This document shows, one piece after another, positions 33,031-41,983 of a stretch of DNA of 64,000 bases (position 1 is the stretch's first letter; each line of letters begins with the position of its first letter). The notes under the pieces were generated by a model that was not told where the DNA came from, did not search any database, and saw nothing but the letters and a program-made list of their open reading frames with translations. The position numbers and the translations under genes were made by a program. Source of the DNA: SZUA-365 sp049663345 (GTDB lineage Bacteria; Bacteroidota; Ignavibacteria; SZUA-365); assembly GCA_049663345.1 (NCBI GenBank), contig JBATDG010000014.1, forward strand, positions 124,001-188,000, written 5' to 3'.

Positions 33031-35382
33031 TCAGAATGAGTCCAGCTTTTTCATCCGCTTCATCAGGGCATCTGTTGTGGAAGGCAAGTTCAGAAGTTTT
33101 GCTGTCCGATCCGCCAGTTTTTTTGCGGCTGCTGCGTCTTCTTCACTCGGATATTTAATGCGGGTGTGATGAATGCCAGTGAGGATGTTCAGAAAACTGT
33201 GCTTTACAATCGTAAGCTCACGAAACGTCAAATCACAATTTTCCAATTCACCGTCGGCCAGACGCTTACTGACGATCTTATTGATGAGGTCGCGGATTTT
33301 CTCTATCGTCGGTTCTTCGATCGCCCGGGTTGCGGCTTCGATCGTATCGGCAAGCATGACGATGCCGGTTTCCTTGGAGTAAGGTTTCGGCCCGCGGTAT
33401 TGATAATCATCCTTGTTGACATCCTCGCCAGTCAGAGTTTTTTCCTTCTCATAGAAATACGACACCAGCGTTGTGCCGTGATGGGCAGGGATGAAATCAA
33501 TTACGCGGTCAGGAAGATGATGTTCTTTCGCAAGTTCAATGCCGCGCAAAACATGGTTGATAATTTTCCGCGCGCTTTCTCTGGGCTTCAGCGTGTCGTG
33601 GACATTCTGATTGCTGATCTGATTTTCTACGAAATACTCCGGCTCAAGCATTTTTCCGATGTCGTGGTAATATGCTCCGACGCGTGAGAGCGTCGCATTT
33701 GCACCGATGGATGTCGCAGCGGCTTCGGCAAGCGTACCCATCACGATACTGTGATGGAATGTGCCCGGAGCTCGCGTAGAAAGGTCGCGCAATAGCGGGT
33801 GGTTGAAATCGGAAAGCTCAAGCAGCGTCAGATCAGTCGTGATGCGGAACACACGCTCGAAAAAGATAAGCAGGCCGTAGGTGAACACCGGTGACAGGAT
33901 GGAATTGACAAAGGCATATCCCATCTCGCCGGCCAGTTCCATAAATGGAACGGCTCGCTGCATACCGTTGACCAGGATTGCGAAAACATAGCCGACAAAA
34001 ATAAAGGAGAGCGAGCGGAATATTTGCGATCTGTTCTTGATATCCCGCACAGTATAGATGGCTAACGAACCGGCCAGAATTGATGCCAGAATGATAGCGT
34101 ATTCATTCCCGCGAAGAGCGCCGACCAGAAACGAAATCGATACCGTCGTGTAGAAGGCGACGCGTGAATCAAAGATCACCGTCAGCAGCATCGCCGCTGT
34201 CGGAACTATGATCAGATATTGAACCGGCCCCGTCACTGGCAGCGTATAGGTCAGATACGAAAGGAAGGCGATGAGCAGAATGATGATCGCGATCAGCAGG
34301 AGACGGGAATTATCCCCAATAATTTTTTTTCTGAACATCGAGAGATAGATGACAGGCAGAAAAAGGATAGCGATAGTATGACCGACACGACCGAGAAACT
34401 GCAGCAGCTGATTTACATCGCCGGTGCGCTCGGTCTTGGCACGCATGTATGAATCCAGTTTCGCTTTAGTCTCGGGTGTAATACGCTCGTGCCTGCTGAC
34501 AATCCGCTCATTTTCCTTCACGATTCCATCAGTTCGCATCACATTGTTTATCGCAGCCTGAATTGCGAATTGACTCTGCGCGTTATTGTAGCGGATGTTC
34601 GGCTGAAGCAGGGGATATATCAAATTGAAGAGAAAATCGGCCCGCGAGGAGTCTTTATTCATGCGCGTGATAAAACTGGTCTGCAGAATCGCCGCGGCAT
34701 CGATATGGTCGAAGTATTCCTTCACCGATCTTCGCAACTCGGTAGTACTGTCGAGACGTATGGCGAGTACATCCTGCTTGAAACCGGATTTCTCGCGATC
34801 AAGGTAGCCTTTCTGATAAATCTGATGGAGTGCCTGACGAGCGGTTTCGATAAATACGGGCACAGCGTTAGCGATGTTATCCGAGGTCCAACTCACCATC
34901 CAAAAGCGCCAATACCGCGGCGAGAGGCGGGCCGGAAATTTAAGGTCGCGGGCAGATGTCCGGGCAAGACTGTCAGCCATTGAGATTACATCCTGTTTCC
35001 GATATCGCCTTGGCAGCTTTTCCGAGGCGACTCGGGCAGTACGGGACATGTAGGCAAAGGCAAGCTTGATGGAATCCATCATGGACTGTTCGATGGAAGA
35101 AACACGGTCAAAACTTGGCGGCGTATTTTCAGCAGCGACGCGTTGTTCTTCTTCAATTATGGCTGGATCACGGTAAATCGAAAAACCAAAGGGAGCGATC
35201 AGATCGTCTTCAACCCAGATGTCCCCCTCGCGATACTCGTACTGATACTCAAGTCCCTGAGGATAAAGCATGGCAATGACTACCACAAGCACAACCGCAA
35301 GTATGATCCTGGCAGGCATACCAAACTGTAGCGCATCCTTGAACCTGCGTTTCTGCTCGTCTCGTTGTTCTGTTTCAGCCAT
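33031..35382 (-). CDS. 7TM-HD family membrane phosphohydrolase (PgpH-like)
   Basis: PgpH-type proteins degrade cyclic di-AMP in Firmicutes; in other phyla the nucleotide is less certain. The 783-residue protein has one N-terminal helix (about 24-41), a 280-residue extracytoplasmic domain, seven membrane helices (about 330-515) and a cytoplasmic HD domain. Metal ligands are visible at H543/H544, H573-D574, H610 and the H634-H635 pair (PAHHGT). It starts with ATG and sits between the HAD phosphatase (9 bases) and xerD (1 base) in the long minus-strand run. Confidence 0.92.
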   Translation of the reverse strand: MAETEQRDEQKRRFKDALQFGMPARIILAVVLVVVIAMLYPQGLEYQYEYREGDIWVEDDLIAPFGFSIYRDPAIIEEEQRVAAENTPPSFDRVSSIEQSMMDSIKLAFAYMSRTARVASEKLPRRYRKQDVISMADSLARTSARDLKFPARLSPRYWRFWMVSWTSDNIANAVPVFIETARQALHQIYQKGYLDREKSGFKQDVLAIRLDSTTELRRSVKEYFDHIDAAAILQTSFITRMNKDSSRADFLFNLIYPLLQPNIRYNNAQSQFAIQAAINNVMRTDGIVKENERIVSRHERITPETKAKLDSYMRAKTERTGDVNQLLQFLGRVGHTIAILFLPVIYLSMFRKKIIGDNSRLLLIAIIILLIAFLSYLTYTLPVTGPVQYLIIVPTAAMLLTVIFDSRVAFYTTVSISFLVGALRGNEYAIILASILAGSLAIYTVRDIKNRSQIFRSLSFIFVGYVFAILVNGMQRAVPFMELAGEMGYAFVNSILSPVFTYGLLIFFERVFRITTDLTLLELSDFNHPLLRDLSTRAPGTFHHSIVMGTLAEAAATSIGANATLSRVGAYYHDIGKMLEPEYFVENQISNQNVHDTLKPRESARKIINHVLRGIELAKEHHLPDRVIDFIPAHHGTTLVSYFYEKEKTLTGEDVNKDDYQYRGPKPYSKETGIVMLADTIEAATRAIEEPTIEKIRDLINKIVSKRLADGELENCDLTFRELTIVKHSFLNILTGIHHTRIKYPSEEDAAAAKKLADRTAKLLNLPSTTDALMKRMKKLDSF

Positions 35383-35391
35383 GATGGATCT

Positions 35392-36270
35392 TTATTTGTG
35401 ATTCCGGCTATCCAACATCATACGTAAAAATTCCCCCACACCGCCATCGTTGTTATCGAAACGAGTGACGAAGTCGGCTACTGTTTTGAGATCCTTGAAG
35501 CCATTTCTCATTGCAGCGGACACACCTGCAAATTTACACATTTCAAGATCGTTTGAGTAATCTCCGATTGCCGCGGTTTCCTTGCGATCAATCCCGAGCG
35601 ACTCAAGAGCTGTTTTCAGTCCGAGGGCCTTGTTTACGCGGTTGCCGCAGATCTCAAGATAGTACACGTCTCCGCCGCCGCCGCTTTGGTACATGGCCCG
35701 ACGGATACGATTTCCGAAACGGCTGGCGATGGCAACAGAAAGCTGCTGTATCGCGCGATAGGGTCCGCCTGCGCAAAGCAGAACTGCAAGCGAATGATAG
35801 GGACGAAGATCCGAAACGCATCTGAATTCACCCGCATCCGATCGAAGATAACGGGGAAGCGTCGGCTTTTCGTCCAGAGATAGTGTTCCATCGGAAGTAA
35901 ACAGCGACCATGTAAGCCCGGCGGCTGAAGGCATCGAACCGACGGATTGTGCTATCGATGCGACCTCTGGCGGCAGATGAGATTCAGATAGTACATATCC
36001 GTCCACATCCTTCACCATGGCGCCATTGAGTGAGATGACCGGTGAGGTGCTGCCGATCTCGCGGGCGTACTTCCGAACAAAGCCGTCCGGGCGGCCTGAA
36101 GCGAGAATGATGCGTATTCCTTGTCCACGCGCATCCTCAATCGCGGACAACACAGAATCCGGAATTGTGTTGTTGCTGGAGAGGAGCGTGCCGTCAAGAT
36201 CGCAGGCAAGGCAACGCACGCGGGAGAGTCGACGCCGGCGCGTGAACCTGGTTTCAAATAATCGTATCAT
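35392..36270 (-). CDS. HAD-superfamily hydrolase, Cof type
   Basis: The 292-residue cytoplasmic phosphatase has motif I in CDLDGTLLSS near 24-33, motif II in ILASGRP, a C2B-type cap and motif IV in IGDYSNDLEMCK. Enzymes of this subfamily dephosphorylate sugar phosphates, nucleotides or FMN precursors; the substrate is not predictable. The start at ATG 36270 overlaps the upstream symporter gene by 17 bases and gives a basic 20-residue extension. A GTG at 36219 would remove the overlap and start just before motif I. Confidence 0.9.
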   Translation of the reverse strand: MIRLFETRFTRRRRLSRVRCLACDLDGTLLSSNNTIPDSVLSAIEDARGQGIRIILASGRPDGFVRKYAREIGSTSPVISLNGAMVKDVDGYVLSESHLPPEVASIAQSVGSMPSAAGLTWSLFTSDGTLSLDEKPTLPRYLRSDAGEFRCVSDLRPYHSLAVLLCAGGPYRAIQQLSVAIASRFGNRIRRAMYQSGGGGDVYYLEICGNRVNKALGLKTALESLGIDRKETAAIGDYSNDLEMCKFAGVSAAMRNGFKDLKTVADFVTRFDNNDGGVGEFLRMMLDSRNHK

Positions 36271-38032
36271 GTCCGGTTTTCCGTTCCAGTCGAAGCAGCA
36301 GCTGCCAAAGCAGCACAGAGGAAGTGACGGCGACTGCCGCCCATAGCAGGATGTCGGTACCGCTGCCGAAAAACACCGACCCCAGGAGGAAAAGTACGGA
36401 ATAGATCAGCAGAACACCAAGGAGCCAACCTGAAATCCGTTCTGCAAAATGCCCCTCCTGCAGAATATCGGGGTGCCTGCGCGTAACATCTCCCCAGAAC
36501 CCTGTGGGACGCACGCGTCGGTAAAATGAATCAAGCATCGCTTGCGTTGTCGGCTGGGTCAGGAATGTCGTCGCGAGCCAGACCACCGTCGTTATACCAA
36601 CGATGATGAACATGCTTTCGGGAAAGACAATCACGGGTTCGGGACTGACCGCATTGATGATGCTGATCGCTGCATAAACGATAGCCGGAGCAATCGTCGC
36701 GGAGATTTCGCTCCATGCGTTCACGCGCCACCAATACCAGCGAAGCAGCAGAACAAGCCCCAGCCCTGCACCACATTCGAGAATGAACTGCCAGGTCCCT
36801 GCGATAGACTCCAGCATTTGTGTAACCAGCAGGGCGGCGATCATGAGAAGGACGGTCGTAATGCGCGAGACTAGCACGTAATATTTTTCACTGCGGTTCG
36901 GCGCGGCGAATCTGCGCCACAAATCATGGATCAGATAAGACGTACCCCAGTTCAAATGCGTGGCGATCGTCGACATGTAGGCAGCGAAGAAGGCCGCTAC
37001 GAGCAATCCCTTGAGGCCCGGGGACAGGAAGTCGTTCATCGCATAAATGTATCCGAGGCGGACATCCGCTCCGGTGAGTTGCGGATACAGCACGAGGGAA
37101 GCAAGTGCTACGAGAATCCATGGCCATGGGCGCAGACAATAGAAAGCGATTTGGAAGAACAGTACTGAGAATACAGAGTGCCGTTCATTTTTAGTGCTCA
37201 TCATGCGCTGCGCAATATAACCGCCGCCGCCTGGTTCTGCGCCCGGATACCAGGATGACCACCACTGGACACCTACATACGCGAAGAAGGCACCGGCAGA
37301 AAGCGCAAGTACTCCGGTCGCCCCGTCTGTCGCGGATGTTATTCGCGGAAGAATACGCAAGGTATCCGGAGGGAGGGCCAGCTTGAGCTTGGCAAGTCCT
37401 CCGATCGCCGGATCATTTACGACAACAACAGCGAGGACTATGCAGCCGGCCATTGCGATTACGAACTGCACGGCGTCGGTTACTGCGACTCCCCAGAGGC
37501 CGGAAACAGAGCTGTAAATGGCTGTAAAAATCATTGCTGCGGCGACATACCAGAATACTTGCTCAGCCGGTATGCCGAACATCCCTTCGATGACGCTGGA
37601 CATCGCCAGATTCACCCAGCCCATGATAAGGGCGTTCATGAACAACCCGAGGTAGAGCGCGCGGAATCCGCGAAGGAAGGCGGCAGGTTTTCCTGAGTAT
37701 CGGATCTCAATAAACTCGAGGTCGGTCATGATGCCTGCGCGACGCCAGAGGTGCGCAAAAAAGAAGACGGTAACCATACCCCCGATTGCCATATTCCACC
37801 ACAGCCAGTTTCCTGCGATGCCGTTTTTCGCAACAAGCTCTGTCACGGCAAGCGGAGTGTCTGCCGCGAAGGTCGTGGCAACCATCGAGAGTCCTGCGAG
37901 CCACCAGGGTAAATTTCGTCCGCCAAGAAAAAATTCTTCCGTGCTGCTGCCCGCTCGTTTAGCATAGTACAAACCGATTGCGATGCTCAAGGCGAAGTAC
38001 GCGATAATGACAGACCAGTCTAACGCAGTCAC
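36254..38032 (-). CDS. Sodium:solute symporter family transporter (first of a tandem pair)
   Basis: The 592-residue SSS-family (LeuT fold) protein has about 13-15 membrane helices. Family landmarks are GGRNLPWWLAGLSMVATTFAA near 38-58, the YAAMS-like FAAYMSTIATHLNWG segment near 348-362 and a long C-terminal pair of helices. The substrate (sugar, amino acid, organic acid) is not evident. It begins with GTG at 38032, overlapping the stop of the second symporter by four bases (GTGA), so the two transporters are translationally coupled. This suggests paired function or recent pairing of diverged paralogues. Confidence 0.9.
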   Translation of the reverse strand: MTALDWSVIIAYFALSIAIGLYYAKRAGSSTEEFFLGGRNLPWWLAGLSMVATTFAADTPLAVTELVAKNGIAGNWLWWNMAIGGMVTVFFFAHLWRRAGIMTDLEFIEIRYSGKPAAFLRGFRALYLGLFMNALIMGWVNLAMSSVIEGMFGIPAEQVFWYVAAAMIFTAIYSSVSGLWGVAVTDAVQFVIAMAGCIVLAVVVVNDPAIGGLAKLKLALPPDTLRILPRITSATDGATGVLALSAGAFFAYVGVQWWSSWYPGAEPGGGGYIAQRMMSTKNERHSVFSVLFFQIAFYCLRPWPWILVALASLVLYPQLTGADVRLGYIYAMNDFLSPGLKGLLVAAFFAAYMSTIATHLNWGTSYLIHDLWRRFAAPNRSEKYYVLVSRITTVLLMIAALLVTQMLESIAGTWQFILECGAGLGLVLLLRWYWWRVNAWSEISATIAPAIVYAAISIINAVSPEPVIVFPESMFIIVGITTVVWLATTFLTQPTTQAMLDSFYRRVRPTGFWGDVTRRHPDILQEGHFAERISGWLLGVLLIYSVLFLLGSVFFGSGTDILLWAAVAVTSSVLLWQLLLRLERKTGHDTII

Positions 38033-39525
38033 GTCGTGTCTCCTTCATGTGTGGAGGTTTCTGGCAGGATGATCCGGAGGATAGCGGCGATCCCGACTGT
38101 AAGCATCGCTCCAGTGAGAGTGTACCAGGTCCAGGCGAGGGGAGTCAGAAGAATGATCGCGGCATTCCCGATGATGCCTCCGAAAAAGCCTGCGGCGACA
38201 ACTGTTGTCCGCAGCCGCCAGGGCAGCAGACTTAGGATGAAGAGGCCGAGTAGTCCGCCGTAAGTATAGGAAGCGATGCTCAAAGCGAGTTCCACCACGG
38301 TGGAGGGAGTTTGAATAAACAGCGACGCCGCACCCAGCAGCACGGCGGCCCAGAATAGTGAGACCCGGCGCGATAGTTTGAGAGCCTGCTCGTCGTCGAG
38401 CGGGGTCTTTCGGAGGGGGATAATCAGATCAAGCATGGTAGCAGAGCTCAACGCACTGATCGAACTGGAGAGCGTGGACATCGCTGCAGCAAAAATTCCG
38501 GCCACGATAAGTCCGGTAAACCCTGTCGGAAGATCATGCAGTATGAAAGCGGAAAAAACTTCATTCGGAGAGTATGTCGTTCCTTCGAAATAGAGGGAGA
38601 GTAGGGCGCCTACGAGAAGAAATGCGGCGAATTGGAAAAGCACCACCACACCGCTCATTACCATGGCCTTGCGCGCTGGAGAAGGAGCACCTGCGGCAAG
38701 AACGCGCTGTACGATGAGCTGATCGGTCCCGTGGGAAGCCATCGAGAGCACCATTCCGCCAATAACTCCCGCGAAAAGGGTATAGGGCTCACGAAAAATC
38801 GCAGACCATCCGCCTACCGGTTGGAACTGGATGATTTGAAGCTTCCCATTTTCTACCAGGGCCGTCAGCGTCTCGATGGGCGTGCCGGGAAGCAATCTGA
38901 AAAGAATTACGAGAGAAATCACGGCGCCGAAAATGTAAATAACCCATTGAACGACGTCCGTCCATATCACGGCACGGATGCCGCCGTAGAAAACATACAC
39001 CAGGGTGAGCAGCGTCAGTGCGGCCATCGAAACGATATAGATCACTGTCGGATTCGCTTGTGGAAACAAACCGAATCCTTCTATCAGAAGGGCAAGCGGA
39101 ATCGCCGTCGTATAGAGACGCACGCCATCCGCGAAGAGACGTGTGAGCATGAATACTGCAGACGCACTCCGTCGAATCGATGGACTAAATTTCTTCTCAA
39201 GAACGGTATACGCGGTGCTGATTTCTCCATCGAAATATCGTGGAAAAAGAAAAACTGCGACAGCGATGCGGCCGAGAATATAGCCGAAAGCAATCTGGAG
39301 AAAAACCATGGACCCCGCATATGCCAATCCGGGGAGAGATAGGAAAGTCAGGGCGCTGGTTTCTGTGGCGACTATCGCAAGACAAATCGCCCACCATGGT
39401 ATAGTGCGTTCGCTGATGAAGTAATCCCGGGCAGAACGCTGTTTGCCTCCAATGAGGACCCCGAAGAGCGCAATGCCCCCCAGGTATGTGAATACGATTA
39501 TGGCATCAAGCAGAGAGAATGTCAT
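38029..39525 (-). CDS. Sodium:solute symporter family transporter (second of a tandem pair)
   Basis: The 498-residue SSS protein has about 13 membrane helices, with the family segments ISERTIPWWAICLAIVATETS near 36-56 and IFAAAMSTLSSSISALSSA near 343-361. It is about 95 residues shorter than its downstream neighbour and only broadly similar to it, so the two are not a recent duplication. The substrate is unknown. It starts with ATG 63 bases after the STAS gene and its stop is overlapped by the next symporter's GTG. Confidence 0.9.
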   Translation of the reverse strand: MTFSLLDAIIVFTYLGGIALFGVLIGGKQRSARDYFISERTIPWWAICLAIVATETSALTFLSLPGLAYAGSMVFLQIAFGYILGRIAVAVFLFPRYFDGEISTAYTVLEKKFSPSIRRSASAVFMLTRLFADGVRLYTTAIPLALLIEGFGLFPQANPTVIYIVSMAALTLLTLVYVFYGGIRAVIWTDVVQWVIYIFGAVISLVILFRLLPGTPIETLTALVENGKLQIIQFQPVGGWSAIFREPYTLFAGVIGGMVLSMASHGTDQLIVQRVLAAGAPSPARKAMVMSGVVVLFQFAAFLLVGALLSLYFEGTTYSPNEVFSAFILHDLPTGFTGLIVAGIFAAAMSTLSSSISALSSATMLDLIIPLRKTPLDDEQALKLSRRVSLFWAAVLLGAASLFIQTPSTVVELALSIASYTYGGLLGLFILSLLPWRLRTTVVAAGFFGGIIGNAAIILLTPLAWTWYTLTGAMLTVGIAAILRIILPETSTHEGDTT

Positions 39526-39588
39526 AGCGTGCCGTAAACGGACGGCACCGCGTAGAAATTACGCGGTGAATCCAATGAAGAGGATGCA

Positions 39589-39933
39589 TCAGTCCTCGAT
39601 AATAAGATCACGGGCTTCTTCGAGCGTGGAGACGAGAGGGATGATTTCAGTGAGCTTTGCGATTTCGAAAAGCGTGCGGACCTTGCCATTGGAGTCCACA
39701 ACAATGAGGCCGCCTTCGCGTTCACGAAGCTGCCGTTCAGCGAGAAGAATGGAACTCAGGCCGCTGCTGTCGCAAAATGTGACTTCCGATAAATCCAGTA
39801 TAAGGACCTCAATGCTGGACTGACAGAGAATCAGGAATTCACTTTTCGCTTCGGCGGCGTTGGTGGAATCGAGACGGCTTTCATGCATGTGGAATACAGC
39901 AAGGCCGTTTTCGTGGTCGACTGAGAAATTCAT
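39589..39933 (-). CDS. STAS-domain protein (anti-sigma factor antagonist type)
   Basis: The 114-residue single STAS domain resembles SpoIIAA/RsbV anti-anti-sigma factors, which are switched by serine phosphorylation. The VLILDLSEVTFCDSSGLSSI segment at about 54-73 has the conserved D-S-S-G-L in which the phosphorylatable serine normally lies. No serine kinase or PP2C phosphatase partner gene is in this window. It sits between ligA (11 bases) and the symporters (63 bases). It could act in general stress or membrane signalling; its partner cannot be told. Confidence 0.85.
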   Translation of the reverse strand: MNFSVDHENGLAVFHMHESRLDSTNAAEAKSEFLILCQSSIEVLILDLSEVTFCDSSGLSSILLAERQLREREGGLIVVDSNGKVRTLFEIAKLTEIIPLVSTLEEARDLIIED

Positions 39934-39944
39934 ACTACTTCCTC

Positions 39945-41975
39945 TTAAGTGCTCAATGGTTCTGGTAATTGCTTTAGGAACAGATCTTCGTCAATCACGA
40001 CCACGCCGAGGGCTGTGGCCTTATCAAGTTTCGAACCGGCATCATCTCCAGCAAGGAGCATGTCGGTTTTTTTACTGACGCTTCCGGTCACCTTGCCTCC
40101 GTATCGCTCGATCAGGACTTTCGCCTCATCTCGGGTGAATGAATTCAAGGTTCCAGTCAGCACAAATGTTTTGCCCTCAAAAAAGGGCAATGACTCTGAT
40201 TCTTCCTCTTCCGGCATCTCAGCGGTAATCCCTGCTGCGATGAGGCGGTGGACAAGTTCTTTTGTCCTGTCGTCTCTGAAAAAACGATGGACGCTTTCGG
40301 CGATGCGGGGACCGATGCCATCAACCGCCACAATCTGCGCCTGATCAATTTCCTCCAAAGCCTCAAAGGACCGAAAGCGCTGTGCGATAAGCCGTGCCAC
40401 GATCTGCCCGACGAATCGAATCCCGAGTGCGTGAAGCACCCGGTCAAAGGATTGCTGCTTTGATGTCTCGATGCCGGCGAGCAGATTCGCGACACTCTTC
40501 TCACCGAAGCGTTCGAGCGCTGTCAATTCAACTCGCCGTGTATGAAGCATGAATAGGTCGGCATAGGAATGCAGAAATCCTTTCTCGACCAGCAGGTCGA
40601 CCACAGCTTCGCCGAGTCCCTCAATGTCCATCGCATTGCGGGAAGCAAAATGGGATATTCTCGCACGGACCTGAGCAGGACATTCTATATTCTCGCAAAA
40701 CCAACCGGCTTCACCTTCGGGCCTCACGAGCTCAGTACCGCAATCGGGACAATTCGTGATGAAACGGAAGGGGACAGCCTCAGGCGGACGGAGCGACGCG
40801 TCAACAGCGGTTACTTTCGGAATAACGTCGCCGCCTTTTTCGATGGTGACTGTGTCGCCGATGCGCAGTCCCAAATCGACGATGAAATCTTCATTGTGCA
40901 GAGTCGCTCTGCTGATCGTTGATCCGGCAAGATGGACAGGACGGAGCACGGCCACAGGGGTGATGGTCCCCATGCGTCCTACCTGATAGATAATTTCTTC
41001 GAGTACAGTGACTGCCTGCCGGGCGGAAAATTTGAAAGCGATCGCCCAGCGAGGACTCTTAGCAACCGCGCCGAGCTCCGACTGTTTGTTGAAATCATTT
41101 ACCTTCACAACCACGCCATCGATTTCAAACGGGAGTTCATCGCGGTGCTCTTCCCAGTGTTGCCAGAATGCGAGCACTTCTTCGATGCTTTCGCATACTT
41201 TGGCATGCGGACTCACGGCGAATCCGCAGCGGGTAAGGAACGACATTGCCTCCGACTGGCTGGTGATTCCCGGTACGCTGCCGATCAGACTGTACATGTA
41301 CACATGAAGATTGCGCTGCGCGACTAAAGCAGAGTCCTGCATCTTCAATGTGCCGGCAGTAGAATTTCGCGGGTTGGCAAAAAGCTTTTCGCCTGCGGCT
41401 TCGCGTTCCTGATTCATGCGAGTGAAGTCGCCCTTGAACATCACAACTTCACCGCGAGCCTCGATAGCTTCAGGCACTTCCGCCTCTTCACGTAGACGGA
41501 GCGGAAGCGATCGAATGGTGCGTGCGTTGCTGCTGATTTCGTCTCCCTGAGTCCCGTCGCCTCGCGTCGCGGCGCGTTCGAACGCCCCGTGGTGATATCG
41601 AACGGCGAGCGCCACTCCATCAATTTTCAACTCGACGTGATACGTGACCTTTTCCGTTCCGAGAGTCTCTACCACGCGGGCGTGGAAATCACGGACGTCA
41701 GTTTCGTTATACGTATTCGCAAGGCTCAGCATCGGAACGTCATGCGTCACGTTAGGGAAGTCGCGGGTAACAGAGCCGCCAACGCGCTGTGTCGGAGAGG
41801 TGTCTGTTCTCAGCGCAGGATGCTGCTTTTCGATATCCTCGAGTTCTCGGATCAGAGCATCGTAATCCCTATCAGAAATTTCCGGCTCCGCCAGGGTGTA
41901 ATACAGATAGTCATGGTGATGAAGCGCTCGGGCAAGCTCTTCGTGTCGATGGGCAGCTGATGCTGGAACGCTCAT
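39945..41975 (-). CDS. ligA: NAD-dependent DNA ligase
   Basis: LigA seals nicks in replication and repair using NAD. The 676-residue protein is of standard length. It has the adenylated lysine K117 in ELKIDGVAL, the Ia domain (HHHDYLYYTLAEPEISD), an OB fold, a four-cysteine zinc finger (CPDCGTE, then CENIECPAQ), helix-hairpin-helix repeats and a C-terminal BRCT domain (FVLTGTLNSFTRDEA). The ATG at 41975 is chosen; a TTG at 41987 would overlap the rodZ stop by four bases. Confidence 0.97.
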   Translation of the reverse strand: MSVPASAAHRHEELARALHHHDYLYYTLAEPEISDRDYDALIRELEDIEKQHPALRTDTSPTQRVGGSVTRDFPNVTHDVPMLSLANTYNETDVRDFHARVVETLGTEKVTYHVELKIDGVALAVRYHHGAFERAATRGDGTQGDEISSNARTIRSLPLRLREEAEVPEAIEARGEVVMFKGDFTRMNQEREAAGEKLFANPRNSTAGTLKMQDSALVAQRNLHVYMYSLIGSVPGITSQSEAMSFLTRCGFAVSPHAKVCESIEEVLAFWQHWEEHRDELPFEIDGVVVKVNDFNKQSELGAVAKSPRWAIAFKFSARQAVTVLEEIIYQVGRMGTITPVAVLRPVHLAGSTISRATLHNEDFIVDLGLRIGDTVTIEKGGDVIPKVTAVDASLRPPEAVPFRFITNCPDCGTELVRPEGEAGWFCENIECPAQVRARISHFASRNAMDIEGLGEAVVDLLVEKGFLHSYADLFMLHTRRVELTALERFGEKSVANLLAGIETSKQQSFDRVLHALGIRFVGQIVARLIAQRFRSFEALEEIDQAQIVAVDGIGPRIAESVHRFFRDDRTKELVHRLIAAGITAEMPEEEESESLPFFEGKTFVLTGTLNSFTRDEAKVLIERYGGKVTGSVSKKTDMLLAGDDAGSKLDKATALGVVVIDEDLFLKQLPEPLST

Positions 41976-41983
41976 GCGCAGAC

